A stretch of 64,000 bases of DNA from 34-65-8 sp963529855 (GCA_963529855.1 CAURZK010000007.1:1-64000); one strand, 5' to 3'; numbered from the stretch's first letter, positions 35,889 through 45,115 are shown. Numbers and translations are program-made. Notes: a model not told the origin generated them from the letters alone.

Positions 35889-38750
35889 TCAGTGTGCCGC
35901 TCCCCAGCTCTTGCCGGCACCGATATCGATGCCGAGCGGCACGGTCAGGGCAACCGCGGGAAGGGCGGCATCCGCCATTACGCGCTCGATCACCGGCCTG
36001 GCTGCCTCGACGTCATCTTCGGGCAGCTCGAACACCAGTTCGTCGTGCACCTGCAGCAGCATGCGGACATGGCCCAGCCCGGCATCTTCCAATGCGGGCA
36101 TCATCCGCGCCATCGCGCGCTTGATGATATCCGCGCTGGTGCCCTGGATCGGCGCATTGATGGCGGCGCGTTCGCTGCCTTGCCGTTCGGCCTGGTTCTT
36201 CGAACCGATCCGGGGGAACCACGTCTTGCGACCGAACAGCGTTTCCGAATAGCCAAGCTCGCGCACCCTCTCGAACGTTTCAAGGATATAGCGCTGGATG
36301 CCGGGGAAGCGTTGGAAATAGGTGTCGATCAACCCCTGCGCTTCGTCCGCCTCGATCCCCAGCCGGCCGCCCAGGCCCCAGCGGCTGATACCGTAAAGGA
36401 TGGCGAAGTTGATGGTCTTGGCCCGCGCACGCGTGTCGCGCGTCACCTCGCCATACATCTCTCGCGCGGTGCGGGCGTGGATGTCCTCGCCCTGTGCAAA
36501 CGCCTCCTTCAACTGGGGTACGTCTGCCATGTGCGCGGCGAGGCGCAGCTCGATCTGGGAATAGTCCGCCGACATCAGCACGTTGCCCGGCTCGGGAACG
36601 AAGGCGTCGCGGATCTGTCGGCCGATTTCGGTGCGGATCGGGATATTCTGCAGGTTCGGGTCGGTCGAGGACAGGCGTCCGGTCTGCGCGCCCACCAGGC
36701 TGTAGCTGGTGTGGACGCGGCCCGTCGCCGGGTTGATCGCGGCCTGCAGCGCGTCGGTATAAGTCGACTTGAGCTTGGACAGCTGGCGCCATTCGAGCAC
36801 CTTGGAGGCGACTTCCGCGCCCTGTGCGGCAAGTCCTTCCAGGATCGCCTGGTCGGTCGAATATTGCCCGCTCTTGCCCTTGCGCCCGCCTTTGTACCCA
36901 AGCTTGTCGAACAGCACGTCGCCCAGCTGCTTGGGGCTGCCGATGGTGAATTCCATCCCGCAGCAGGTGTAGACGTCCTGTTCGATCCGGGCGATCTCGC
37001 GCGCGAATTCGTCCGACAGCCCGGCCAGCCGTTCGCGGTCGACGCGGATGCCGTGCCGCTCCATCTGGGCGACGACCGGGATCAGCGGCCGGTCGACCCG
37101 CTCGTAGACCCGGCTGCCGCCCTCCTGCGCCAGGCGTGGATGCAGCGTCTTGTACAGGCGCCAGGTGACTTCGGCGTCCTCGGCCGCGTATTCGGTGGCC
37201 CGGTCCAGCGGCACCTCGCCAAACGGAATGGCCTTCTTGCCCGTGCCGCAGATGTCCTTGAACGTCAGGGTCGTGTGGCCAAGGTGGCGCTGGGCGAGCT
37301 CGTCCATGCCGTGCCCGCCGCCGATCCCGTCGAGACTGCGCCCCGCGTCGAGCGCAAAGCTGACGATCATCGTATCGTCGATCGGCGCCATCGCGATGCC
37401 GTGCCGGGCAAGCACGTTGAGATCGTACTTCACGTTCTGCCCGACTTTCAGCACCGCCTCGCTTTCCAGCAGCGGCTTGAGCAGTTTGAGCGCGCGGGCC
37501 GGCGGCACCTGCTGCGGCCGTTCGGCGAACATGTCGGTTCCGCCGCCGCCCACGTTATGATGACCCAGCGGGATGTAGCACGCTTGGCCGGGACCCGTGG
37601 CCAGGCTGATCCCGGCAAGATCGGCGCGCATCGCGTCGAGCGCGCTGGTTTCGGTGTCGACCGCGACCAGCCGCGCGGCGAAGGCGCGCTCGACCCAAGC
37701 CTGCAGCGCAGCTTCGGTTTGCACGCATTCGTAAAGCGATCGATCGATGGCAGGCCATTCGGGCGCGGGCTGGCGATTGCCATCCGTTGCAGCGGCTGCC
37801 CCCTGGTTGACGGGTTTTGCCGGGTGCAGCTGGGTCGTGCGCGCCGGGCTGCCCGAGCCGGAATCGAGCCGGCGCAGCAGGCTGGTGAAACCGTGCTTTG
37901 CCAGAAACGCTGCCAGCGGCTCGGCCGGGACGCCATCGAGCTTCATGTCGTCGAGCGCGATCGGGAGGTCGCAATCCTCCTTCAACTGCACCAGTTCGCG
38001 GCTGAGCAGGGCCATTTCGCGGCCTTCGATCAGGCGTTCGCGCAGCTTGCTCGCCTTCATCTGCGGCGCGGCATCCAGCGCGGCGATCAGCGAACCGTGA
38101 TCCTGGATAAGTTTCGACGCGGTCTTGGGCCCGATGCCGTAGATGCCGGGCACGTTATCGACGCTGTCGCCCATCAACGCCAGTACGTCGCCGACCAGTT
38201 CGGGCGGCACCCCGAACTTCTCGACCACTTCGGGCACGTCGATTCGCTGGTTCTTCATCGTATCGAGCATGTCGATGCAGGCATGACCATCGGGGCCGTC
38301 GCAGCGCCCGACCAGCTGCATCAGGTCCTTGTCGCTCGAAACAATGGTGACGTCCCAGCCGCGCGCCGTCGCGGCACGGGCGTAACTGGCGATCAGGTCG
38401 TCCGCCTCCAGATCGTCTTCCTCGATACACGGCAGGCTGAAAGCGCGGGTGGCATCGCGGATCAAAGGAAACTGGGGGACCAGGTCTTCGGGCGGGGGCG
38501 GGCGGTTGGCCTTGTACTGGTCGTACAGCGTATTGCGAAAACTGGTCGAACCCTTGTCCAGAATCACCGCCAGATGCGTCGGCCCGTCAGCCTTGTCGAG
38601 ATCGTCGGCCAGCTTCCACAGCATCGTGGTATAGCCATAGACGGCACCGACAGGCGTGCCTTCCGGATTGGTCAACGGCGGCAGCCGGTGATACGCGCGA
38701 AAGATATACGCCGAGCCGTCAACGAGGTAGAGATGCTGCTTGTCTGACAT
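35889..38750 (-). CDS. polA: DNA polymerase I
   Basis: A 953-residue PolA with three domains. The 5'-3' exonuclease starts LYLVDGSAYIFRAYHRLPPL. The 3'-5' exonuclease has its acidic motif intact in AVDTETSALDAM, so proofreading is probably active. The polymerase domain has motif A YSQIELRLAAHM, motif B RARAKTINFAILYGIS and motif C QVHDELVFELPE. The ATG at 38750 (MSDKQHLYLVDG) is the natural start; an upstream extension reaching 38900 is not credible. It serves repair and Okazaki-fragment processing. The kinase gene follows closely. Confidence 0.97.
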   Translation of the reverse strand: MSDKQHLYLVDGSAYIFRAYHRLPPLTNPEGTPVGAVYGYTTMLWKLADDLDKADGPTHLAVILDKGSTSFRNTLYDQYKANRPPPPEDLVPQFPLIRDATRAFSLPCIEEDDLEADDLIASYARAATARGWDVTIVSSDKDLMQLVGRCDGPDGHACIDMLDTMKNQRIDVPEVVEKFGVPPELVGDVLALMGDSVDNVPGIYGIGPKTASKLIQDHGSLIAALDAAPQMKASKLRERLIEGREMALLSRELVQLKEDCDLPIALDDMKLDGVPAEPLAAFLAKHGFTSLLRRLDSGSGSPARTTQLHPAKPVNQGAAAATDGNRQPAPEWPAIDRSLYECVQTEAALQAWVERAFAARLVAVDTETSALDAMRADLAGISLATGPGQACYIPLGHHNVGGGGTDMFAERPQQVPPARALKLLKPLLESEAVLKVGQNVKYDLNVLARHGIAMAPIDDTMIVSFALDAGRSLDGIGGGHGMDELAQRHLGHTTLTFKDICGTGKKAIPFGEVPLDRATEYAAEDAEVTWRLYKTLHPRLAQEGGSRVYERVDRPLIPVVAQMERHGIRVDRERLAGLSDEFAREIARIEQDVYTCCGMEFTIGSPKQLGDVLFDKLGYKGGRKGKSGQYSTDQAILEGLAAQGAEVASKVLEWRQLSKLKSTYTDALQAAINPATGRVHTSYSLVGAQTGRLSSTDPNLQNIPIRTEIGRQIRDAFVPEPGNVLMSADYSQIELRLAAHMADVPQLKEAFAQGEDIHARTAREMYGEVTRDTRARAKTINFAILYGISRWGLGGRLGIEADEAQGLIDTYFQRFPGIQRYILETFERVRELGYSETLFGRKTWFPRIGSKNQAERQGSERAAINAPIQGTSADIIKRAMARMMPALEDAGLGHVRMLLQVHDELVFELPEDDVEAARPVIERVMADAALPAVALTVPLGIDIGAGKSWGAAH

Positions 38751-38813
38751 TGCTGCGCTGGTTAGCAGCGCGCCCGGGGCAAAGAAACACGACAATTCAG
38801 CCAGCATCCGGAA

Positions 38814-38843
38814 TGGCGGATTTCCGCCAATTTTGGCCAAAAT
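38814..38843. promoter_or_regulatory. Tandem palindromes in the polA/lipoprotein intergenic region
   Basis: TGGCGGA-TT-TCCGCCA (38814-38829) abuts the perfect 14-bp palindrome ATTTTGGCCAAAAT (38830-38843). Both lie 65-95 bp upstream of the polA start. They could bind a dimeric regulator or form hairpins. No known motif is recognised. Confidence 0.4.
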
Positions 38844-38992
38844 GCGGCGAAATGCGGGCAGATTGTGGCGAAACCGCTTGCGCTGCCATATTCCCGCCAT
38901 TATTTAGCGAGGCAGAGACCAAGCCTTTAGCTGGTTTCGCGCTCCGGGCCTCAATCCGGTGTGTATTTCACTCGCTGATAAGGATTGATCCT

Positions 38993-39277
38993 ATGCGTAA
39001 GATCATGCTCGTTGCCGCTGCTGCCGCTGCCTCGCTGAGCCTCGCCGCTTGCTCGGAAGCCACCACCGACGCCGCTGAAGAAACCGCCGAAGGCGCGATC
39101 GCCGACACCGAAACCAACGCTGAAGCCATGGGCGAAGCCGTTGAAGGCGCAGCTGTTGAAGCCGGTGCCGCTGTTGAAGACGCTGCTGCCGACACCGAAG
39201 CAGCCGTTGAAGGCGCAACCGCCGAAGCCGAAGCCGAAGTCCAGGGCGAGACCCCGGCCGAAGCCGCTGTCGACTGA
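38993..39277 (+). CDS. Small Ala/Glu-rich lipoprotein
   Basis: A 94-residue protein. A lipoprotein signal peptide MRKIMLVAAAAAASLSLAAC ends at the lipobox cysteine. The mature part is almost entirely Ala, Glu, Val and Thr in roughly heptad-like repeats (AVEGAAVEAGAAVEDAAADT), probably one long acidic helix. Function is unknown; a periplasmic envelope spacer or chaperone-like role is a guess. AAGGA lies about 12 bp before the ATG. A strong terminator follows 34 bp after the stop. Confidence 0.75.
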   Translation: MRKIMLVAAAAAASLSLAACSEATTDAAEETAEGAIADTETNAEAMGEAVEGAAVEAGAAVEDAAADTEAAVEGATAEAEAEVQGETPAEAAVD

Positions 39278-39310
39278 TCGACTGCGGTCCGGTTTTCGGA
39301 TCGAAACAAG

Positions 39311-39339
39311 AAGGGCGGCACCTCGCGGGGCCGCCCTTT
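39311..39339. terminator. Bidirectional terminator
   Basis: AAGGGCGGC pairs with GCCGCCCTT around a 10-nt loop, with TTTC on the + side. It serves the lipoprotein gene (+) and may also serve the convergent beta-lactamase-like gene (-). Confidence 0.75.
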
Positions 39340-39384
39340 CCGTTTGCCAGCTCCGTTTTTCCGTCTGACCGGACGGAATGCCGG

Positions 39385-40401
39385 TCAATTACCGCCGTAG
39401 TTGGCGCTGGCCCAATTCTGGTTCGGCGCAGTGTACCCGTTGTAAAGCGCACGGGCGATTTCCGCGATGCGACCTTCACGCGCCAAGCGCGAGCCCTGAC
39501 CGGTCACGTAAATCGCCACCGCGATGGCGCGGCCATCGGGCAGGTGAATCAGGCCGATATCGCTCGAAGTATTGTTCAACGATCCCGTCTTGTGCGCGAC
39601 CAGCGTCGAAGATGGCAGCATCGCCGGGATGCGGCGCTTGCCGGTAACGCAGCGTTCCATCGCGCCCAGGATGACCCTGCGATGTGCGGCGTTCAGCCAT
39701 TTGCCCTGATGCAGCCCGGCCACGAGCTGGACCATTGCTTCCGGTGTCGCGCTGTCGCGGCGATCGATCGTGGATGCCGGATCGATTTCACCGTCGTCGC
39801 GCACCAGGGTGGCGATATCGCGGGTCAATTCGAAATCGCGGATGCCTGCACGCCGGGCCCAGTCGTTAACCGCCTCCGGCCCGCCGATGACGCGCAGCAG
39901 CGCATCGGTGGCGGGGTTGGAACTGCGGGTGATCATCAGTTCGATAAGCTGGCTTGCAGGCAGATAGTTGCCTTCGCGAACCGGCGCGACCTTGGTGGAA
40001 TGGCGCGCCGAGGAAACCGGGATCAGCAACGGAAATTCGCTTGTCAGCGACCACTTGCCTTTTTCGACCCCTTCCAGAAAAGCGGCGGCGATGGCGATCT
40101 TGCTGGTGCTGGCCATCGGAAACCGCTGGTCGCCCAGCACGCCGACGGTGCGGCCCGTCGCGAGATCGATCGCGGCTACGCCGATCCGGCCCTGCGATCC
40201 GTTCGCTATCCGCGCGATCTGCGCTTCCAGCCCGCTTTCGTAAACGGCCTCGAACGTCTTGGGCGCCCGTGTCTCGGTGCCCAGCGTCCGATCGAACGCT
40301 GCTTCCAATTCGACCCTGTCGGCCTTGGCCGGTGTGGCCAGTCCCAACGCAAGCGCCGCAGCCGCGGCGCCAATCCCGAATATTCGCCTGAAATCCGCCA
40401 T
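39385..40401 (-). CDS. Class A beta-lactamase-fold serine hydrolase
   Basis: A 338-residue exported protein. The signal peptide (FGIGAAAAALALGLATPAKA) is followed by the class A core: S98-T-S-K101 (nucleophile and general base), SSN at 160-162 in place of the usual SDN, the omega-loop end RRDSATPEAM, and KTG at 271-273. The deacylating Glu166 motif (ExxLN) is not obvious; the nearest acid is Glu205 in RDDGEIDP. It may be a weak or divergent beta-lactamase or a related periplasmic hydrolase, so resistance should not be assumed. The ATG at 40401 is chosen; 40413 is an alternative. It is divergent from the phosphorylase gene. Confidence 0.82.
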   Translation of the reverse strand: MADFRRIFGIGAAAAALALGLATPAKADRVELEAAFDRTLGTETRAPKTFEAVYESGLEAQIARIANGSQGRIGVAAIDLATGRTVGVLGDQRFPMASTSKIAIAAAFLEGVEKGKWSLTSEFPLLIPVSSARHSTKVAPVREGNYLPASQLIELMITRSSNPATDALLRVIGGPEAVNDWARRAGIRDFELTRDIATLVRDDGEIDPASTIDRRDSATPEAMVQLVAGLHQGKWLNAAHRRVILGAMERCVTGKRRIPAMLPSSTLVAHKTGSLNNTSSDIGLIHLPDGRAIAVAIYVTGQGSRLAREGRIAEIARALYNGYTAPNQNWASANYGGN

Positions 40402-40485
40402 GCTTGCCAGCATACCCCCGTCAAGGTTTGCATATGCTTAATAACCCTACATAGTCGCAAACAAGCTGCGGCGCGATGAAAAGTG

Positions 40486-40497
40486 TCGCGATCGCGA
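40486..40497. promoter_or_regulatory. TCGCGATCGCGA palindrome between divergent genes
   Basis: A perfect 12-bp palindrome lies 40 bp before the phosphorylase start and 85 bp before the beta-lactamase-like start. It could be a shared operator. It also contains GATC and could be chance in GC-rich DNA. Confidence 0.3.
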
Positions 40498-40536
40498 TAA
40501 ATCAATTCGCTTTGTTGTCCGAACCGTTCGCCTTAC

Positions 40537-41409
40537 ATGCCCGGCATGACCAAGTGGGTGATCGGAATTATCGGCGGATCGGGGCTCTACGCGATCGACG
40601 GCCTTGAAGATGCCCAGTGGATTGCCATCAACACACCGTGGGGCGATCCGGCCGACGAAGTGCTTTGCGGCCGATTGGGCGATGTCCAGTTGCGGTTCTT
40701 GCCGCGCCATGGACGCGGCCACCGCCTGCCACCGTCCGATGTCAACGCCCGCGCCAATATCGATGCGCTCAAGCGCGCGGGCTGCACCGACATCCTGGCG
40801 ATCTCTGCCGTTGGCAGCTTGCGTCAGGAGCTCGCGCCCGGTCGGTTCGTAGCGGTAGATCAGTTCATTGATCGGACGACTGCGCGGCCCACCAGTTACT
40901 TCGGCCCCGGCCTCGTCGCGCATGTCAGCATGGCGGACCCGGTTTGCCACCGCCTGGCGCAACTTGCCGCAGATGCGGTCGAGGCAGCGGGTGGCCAAGT
41001 GGCGCGCCACGCCACGTATCTGGCGATGGAAGGGCCGCAATTCTCGACCCGGGCCGAAAGCAGGCTTTACCGGGAATGGGGCGCGGACGTCATCGGAATG
41101 ACCGCCATGCCGGAGGCGCGCCTCGCGCGCGAGGCAGAGCTGCCATATGCCTTGCTTGGCATGGTGACCGACTACGATGGCTGGCGCGATGACGCGCCGC
41201 CCGTTGCAGCGGGGGATGTGGTGGCGACCATGCAGGAAAATGCAGCCCTGGCGCGGCGCACGATCGAACGGCTGATCGCTGCTCTGCCCGAAACCCGCGC
41301 CCCTTCACCAATCGACACCGCTCTCGACAATGCGCTGATGACCGCCCCGGCGCATCGCGACCCGGCGCTGTTGGCGCGGCTGGACGCGGTGGCCGGCAGG
41401 GTGCTCTGA
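40537..41409 (+). CDS. Purine nucleoside phosphorylase / MTA phosphorylase family
   Basis: A 290-residue member of the PNP/MTAP family, which cleaves 5'-methylthioadenosine or purine nucleosides with phosphate. Signatures are IGIIGGSGLYAI, LPRHGRGHRLPPSDVN, the substrate-site stretch YLAMEGPQFSTRAESRLYR and GMTAMPEARLAREAELPYA. MTA phosphorylase is the more likely activity given GMTAMPEA and ATYLAMEGPQFST. No clear ribosome-binding site precedes the ATG at 40537; a second ATG is at 40546. Neighbours give no pathway. Confidence 0.88.
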   Translation: MPGMTKWVIGIIGGSGLYAIDGLEDAQWIAINTPWGDPADEVLCGRLGDVQLRFLPRHGRGHRLPPSDVNARANIDALKRAGCTDILAISAVGSLRQELAPGRFVAVDQFIDRTTARPTSYFGPGLVAHVSMADPVCHRLAQLAADAVEAAGGQVARHATYLAMEGPQFSTRAESRLYREWGADVIGMTAMPEARLAREAELPYALLGMVTDYDGWRDDAPPVAAGDVVATMQENAALARRTIERLIAALPETRAPSPIDTALDNALMTAPAHRDPALLARLDAVAGRVL

Positions 41410-41442
41410 CCGCGGTTGAGCCCCGGCGAGAGTAGAGGGTTT

Positions 41443-41474
41443 GGGCGAGACGGTGGGGGGCCGCCATCTCGCCC
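41443..41474 (+). terminator. Hairpin after the phosphorylase gene
   Basis: GGGCGAGA pairs with TCTCGCCC, and the enclosed GGTGG/CCGCC extends the stem. No T run follows, so it is more likely an mRNA 3' end stabiliser or an inefficient terminator. Confidence 0.4.
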
Positions 41475-41657
41475 GCCACCCTTATGACTGCGCAATCCTT
41501 TCTAGCCACTCTCGCCCTGCCTCCGCAAGACTACGCAGCTGGTTGCGTCGCAGCGCCGACGAACGGCCGATCTGGCTCGACCGGCGGTGACTTGACTTGG
41601 GCGCGGCGATGGGGACGTTGCTGCCCCTGCAACGTTGCCCGGGGACACATCTTTATC

Positions 41658-43859
41658 ATGCCAACACATCGTCTTGCTCGCCTCTCGCTCGTCGCGAGCC
41701 TGCTCGCCACATCCGCCCACCTTGCCGCGCAGGACGTGCCGATCGTCCAGCCCGGTGCGCCGGGGAGCTCGCCGCGCGTTCTGAGCGTGGGCGAGGCAAC
41801 CAGGCTGGCCCAGGCAACCTATACCCCCGCCGACGTCGCTTTCATGCAGGGCATGATCGTCCACCACCAGCAGGCGGTCGACATGGCTGAGCTGGTGAAG
41901 GGACGGACGAACAACGAAGCGATCGTCAATGTCGCCAAGCGGATCGAGGCGAGCCAGAAGGACGAGATGAAGTTCATGACCGAATGGCTTACCGGCAAGA
42001 ACGAGCCGGTGGCCATGTCGGGCATGGGTCATGCACACCACCATGGCGACATGAAGGGCATGGCAACGCCCGAACAAATGGCGGCGCTGCGGGCGGCCAG
42101 CGGCACGGCATTCGACCGCATGTTCCTGGAAATGATGATCCGCCACCACCAGGGTGCGCTCGACATGGTGGAAGAACTGCACCGCCAGCCCGGCACAGCT
42201 TACGAGCCGGTGATGTTCGAATTCACCAATGAAGTGGTGAGTGACCAGAAGGCCGAGATGGAGCGGATGAACACGACGCTCGCCAGCCTGTCGACCGATC
42301 CGCGCGCTACGCTGAAGCCGGGATTCCGCAACGCGGGCGAGGCGATCAGCAACATGCGGCTGGTCGCGGCCATGCCCAAGCCGCCGGGTTTCTTCGATCC
42401 CGACAATCCGGCCGGTCTCCAGCCGGAAAAGCCAAAGAAGGAAGGCGAAGCGCCCAAGCCGGTCAAGGCTGGCGAAGAACCGCCCAAGCCGCAATTCAGC
42501 GAACGCGGATCGCCGCTCGATTTCGCACAGACCGACATGGCGTTTTCGGGTGATCTGCTGGTCACCGGCAACTATCACGGCTTCAACGCCTATCGCCTGC
42601 AGGACGATGGCGCCCCGCAGCTGGTCAGTTCGGTCGTGTGTCCGGGCGGCCAGGGCGACGTCTCGATCGTCGGCAACATCCTGATCATGAGCGTTGAGGA
42701 CAGCCGGGCACGGGTGGACTGCGGCCTGGGCGGTGTATCGGACCGGATCAGCCCGGAACGGTTCCGCGGCCTGCGCATCTTCGACATCTCCGATGTGACC
42801 GCACCGCGGCAAGTCGGGCAGGTCCAGACCTGCCGCGGCAGCCACACCCACTCGATCGTAGATGCCGATGCGCGCCGCATCGTCGTCTACAATTCGGGCA
42901 CCAGCTACGTCCGCGACGAGAAGGAACTGGACTTCTGCGTCGGCAATATCGCCGGTGACGAACGGACCGCGCTGTTCAGCATCGACGTGATCGAAATCCC
43001 GGTGGCTGATCCGTCGAAGGCGCGCATCGTCGATCGCCCGCGCGTGTTCGCCGACGAAACCGGCAATATCGCGGGCCTGTGGCGGGGCGGCGACCATGGC
43101 GAAGGGACGCAGGACACCAGCCAGACCAACCAGTGCCACGACATCACCGTGTTCCCGGCGAAGAAGATTGCAGCGGGCGCCTGTTCGGGCAATGGCATCC
43201 TACTCGACATTTCGAACCCGCTGAAGCCGAAGCGGATCGACGACGTCGTCGACAAGGGGTTTGCCTATTGGCACTCGGCCACGTTCAACAACGATGGCAC
43301 CAAGGTGATCTTCACTGACGAATGGGGTGGCGGTGGCCGCCCGCGCTGCCAGGCGGGCGACCCGAAGAACTGGGGCGCCAACGCGATCTACACCGTCGAA
43401 GGCCGCGAGCTGGCGTTCAAGAGCCTGTACAAGCTTCCCGCGCCGCAGACCGACAAGGAAAATTGCGTCGCGCACAACGGTTCGATTATCCCGGTCCCGG
43501 GCCGCGATATCTTCGTCCAGGCATGGTACCAGGGCGGGATCAGCGTGATCGACTTTACCGACGCCGCCAATCCGGTCGAGATCGCCTATTTCGACCGCGG
43601 GCCGGTGGACAAGGACCAACTCGTCACCGGCGGCTACTGGTCGGCGTACTGGTATGACGGGCGCATTTACGCGACCGAGATCACCCGCGGGCTCGACGTC
43701 TTCGAACTGGTCCCGAGCGAACACCTGACCGCTGCCGAAATCGCCGCCGCCAAGGCTGCGATCTATCCCGGCAACGTGTTCAACCCGCAGACCCAGACGC
43801 AGGTCACCTGGCCCGCCGAAGTGGCCGCCGCCGCCGAAGCCAGCCGCGTGGGCGGTTGA
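41658..43859 (+). CDS. Exported DUF305 plus LVIVD-type beta-propeller protein
   Basis: A 733-residue protein with a signal peptide (LARLSLVASLLATSAHLAAQ). The first part has two DUF305 motifs (FMQGMIVHHQQAVDMAE; MFLEMMIRHHQGALDMVEE) flanking a Met/His-rich loop (MSGMGHAHHHGDMKGM), which suggests metal binding, perhaps copper. A Pro/Lys linker (about residues 250-290) leads to a C-terminal domain with LVIVD-like blades (FRGLRIFDISDVTAPRQVG; GGISVIDFTDAANPVEIA). Function unknown; periplasmic or surface location inferred. The ATG at 41658 starts the signal peptide; the frame is open from 41484, but that stretch lacks protein-like character. Confidence 0.8.
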   Translation: MPTHRLARLSLVASLLATSAHLAAQDVPIVQPGAPGSSPRVLSVGEATRLAQATYTPADVAFMQGMIVHHQQAVDMAELVKGRTNNEAIVNVAKRIEASQKDEMKFMTEWLTGKNEPVAMSGMGHAHHHGDMKGMATPEQMAALRAASGTAFDRMFLEMMIRHHQGALDMVEELHRQPGTAYEPVMFEFTNEVVSDQKAEMERMNTTLASLSTDPRATLKPGFRNAGEAISNMRLVAAMPKPPGFFDPDNPAGLQPEKPKKEGEAPKPVKAGEEPPKPQFSERGSPLDFAQTDMAFSGDLLVTGNYHGFNAYRLQDDGAPQLVSSVVCPGGQGDVSIVGNILIMSVEDSRARVDCGLGGVSDRISPERFRGLRIFDISDVTAPRQVGQVQTCRGSHTHSIVDADARRIVVYNSGTSYVRDEKELDFCVGNIAGDERTALFSIDVIEIPVADPSKARIVDRPRVFADETGNIAGLWRGGDHGEGTQDTSQTNQCHDITVFPAKKIAAGACSGNGILLDISNPLKPKRIDDVVDKGFAYWHSATFNNDGTKVIFTDEWGGGGRPRCQAGDPKNWGANAIYTVEGRELAFKSLYKLPAPQTDKENCVAHNGSIIPVPGRDIFVQAWYQGGISVIDFTDAANPVEIAYFDRGPVDKDQLVTGGYWSAYWYDGRIYATEITRGLDVFELVPSEHLTAAEIAAAKAAIYPGNVFNPQTQTQVTWPAEVAAAAEASRVGG

Positions 43860-43921
43860 TCCGAGGCCATTCCTTTCCCCCGCCACGACAATAAGTTATG
43901 GCGGGGGAAGGGGGGACGCGG

Positions 43922-45001
43922 ATGAGTTGGGTCGCTGCGAGCCGATTGCTGGAAGCTGTTCACGACGACGAGGCATTGACCGACGTCGTCTCTATCCTTT
44001 CGGGGCAGCTGGGGGCGCGGTCCTTTTTCGGGGCGTTCGGGCTGGAAGGGGGGCTGCAGGGGGTCGTTGCCAACAACGGGTGGTGGGACCATGCGCAGCT
44101 AGCGCTGTACGATCGGGAATTCCTGGCCCTGGATCCCTGCGCGGCGGCAATGCTTGCCAACTGGCGTCCGCAGCAGGTCATCGATCTCGAACGGGAGATC
44201 GGCAGCGACAATTTCGAACGCAGCCGGCTCTATCAGGATTTCATCCGGCCCATGGGCGATGACACCTTTCGCGCTCTGGGCCTGCCGTTCGAAGGACCTG
44301 CGGGCAAGGGCGCCATTACTTTTCAGCGCGGTATTGCCCAGCCCCGGTTCGGCAGCGACGAGGTTGCTCTCCTCACCCACTCCGCGACCGAACTGGCGCA
44401 GATATTCATGTTGCGTGCGCGCATTGCCGGCATGGACCAGGCGGTGCGGGAGCGCAGTGCGGCGCTCGACGCTGTGGACGAGGCGCTGCTGATCCTGCGG
44501 CCTGACGGGCTGCTGGTCCACGCCAACAGCCGGGCAGAATCCGAATTGCGCCGCGGGCGGTTGATCCGGCTGGAACGCGGCCGGGTGAGGCCGGTCGGGC
44601 GTGCCGATTTCGCCCGCTTCGAAACCATGCTGGCGCAGGCCGCCGCACCCGGCAGCCCGCCGGGCGGCGGCATGCATCTTGTCGGACCCGGCCCGGTCAG
44701 CGCCGATGTGGTAGCCGTGCGATTGCTCGACGGTTCGGTGCTGCTGTCGGTCAGCAACCCGGTCATGCCCGATGTAACGGCACGCCTGCGCTCGATCTAC
44801 GGGCTTTCGGCCGGCGAAGCCGATATCGCGGTTCGACTGTGGGCAGGCGAAACGGTGGAGCAGATCGCGCTTGGGCGTGGGACCAGCCGGCACACGGTGC
44901 GGTTCCAGATCCGCACCATCTGCCTCAAGATGGATTGCTCGCGCCAGATCGAGATCGTGACCAGGATAGCCATGCTTCCGCGGGTCGGGCCCAATTCGTA
45001 A
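43922..45001 (+). CDS. LuxR-type helix-turn-helix transcriptional regulator
   Basis: A 359-residue protein with a C-terminal LuxR/GerE HTH (YGLSAGEADIAVRLWAGET and VEQIALGRGTSRHTVRFQI). A possible PAS-like middle region (VDEALLILRPDGLLVHAN) and an unassigned N-terminal sensor region precede it. No receiver domain is seen, so it is not a classical two-component regulator. The ATG at 43922 with AAGGGGGG about 8 bp upstream is preferred over an ATG at 43898. It ends before a strong terminator. Targets unknown. Confidence 0.8.
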   Translation: MSWVAASRLLEAVHDDEALTDVVSILSGQLGARSFFGAFGLEGGLQGVVANNGWWDHAQLALYDREFLALDPCAAAMLANWRPQQVIDLEREIGSDNFERSRLYQDFIRPMGDDTFRALGLPFEGPAGKGAITFQRGIAQPRFGSDEVALLTHSATELAQIFMLRARIAGMDQAVRERSAALDAVDEALLILRPDGLLVHANSRAESELRRGRLIRLERGRVRPVGRADFARFETMLAQAAAPGSPPGGGMHLVGPGPVSADVVAVRLLDGSVLLSVSNPVMPDVTARLRSIYGLSAGEADIAVRLWAGETVEQIALGRGTSRHTVRFQIRTICLKMDCSRQIEIVTRIAMLPRVGPNS

Positions 45002-45115
45002 GATGTAGCGCAATTGCGCTATTCCAGGCGGCCCTCCGGTCGGCAAAAACACTGACAATCAGGGTTTTCCGAGGCGACCCGAAGGGTGCGGCGCAAGCTG
45101 ACATCCTCGATCTAA

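Noticed and set aside
45006..45021. Perfect palindrome TAGCGCAATTGCGCTA just after the LuxR-type gene stop
   Set aside because: There is no T run, no promoter context and a strong terminator lies further on; kept only as a curiosity, possibly chance.
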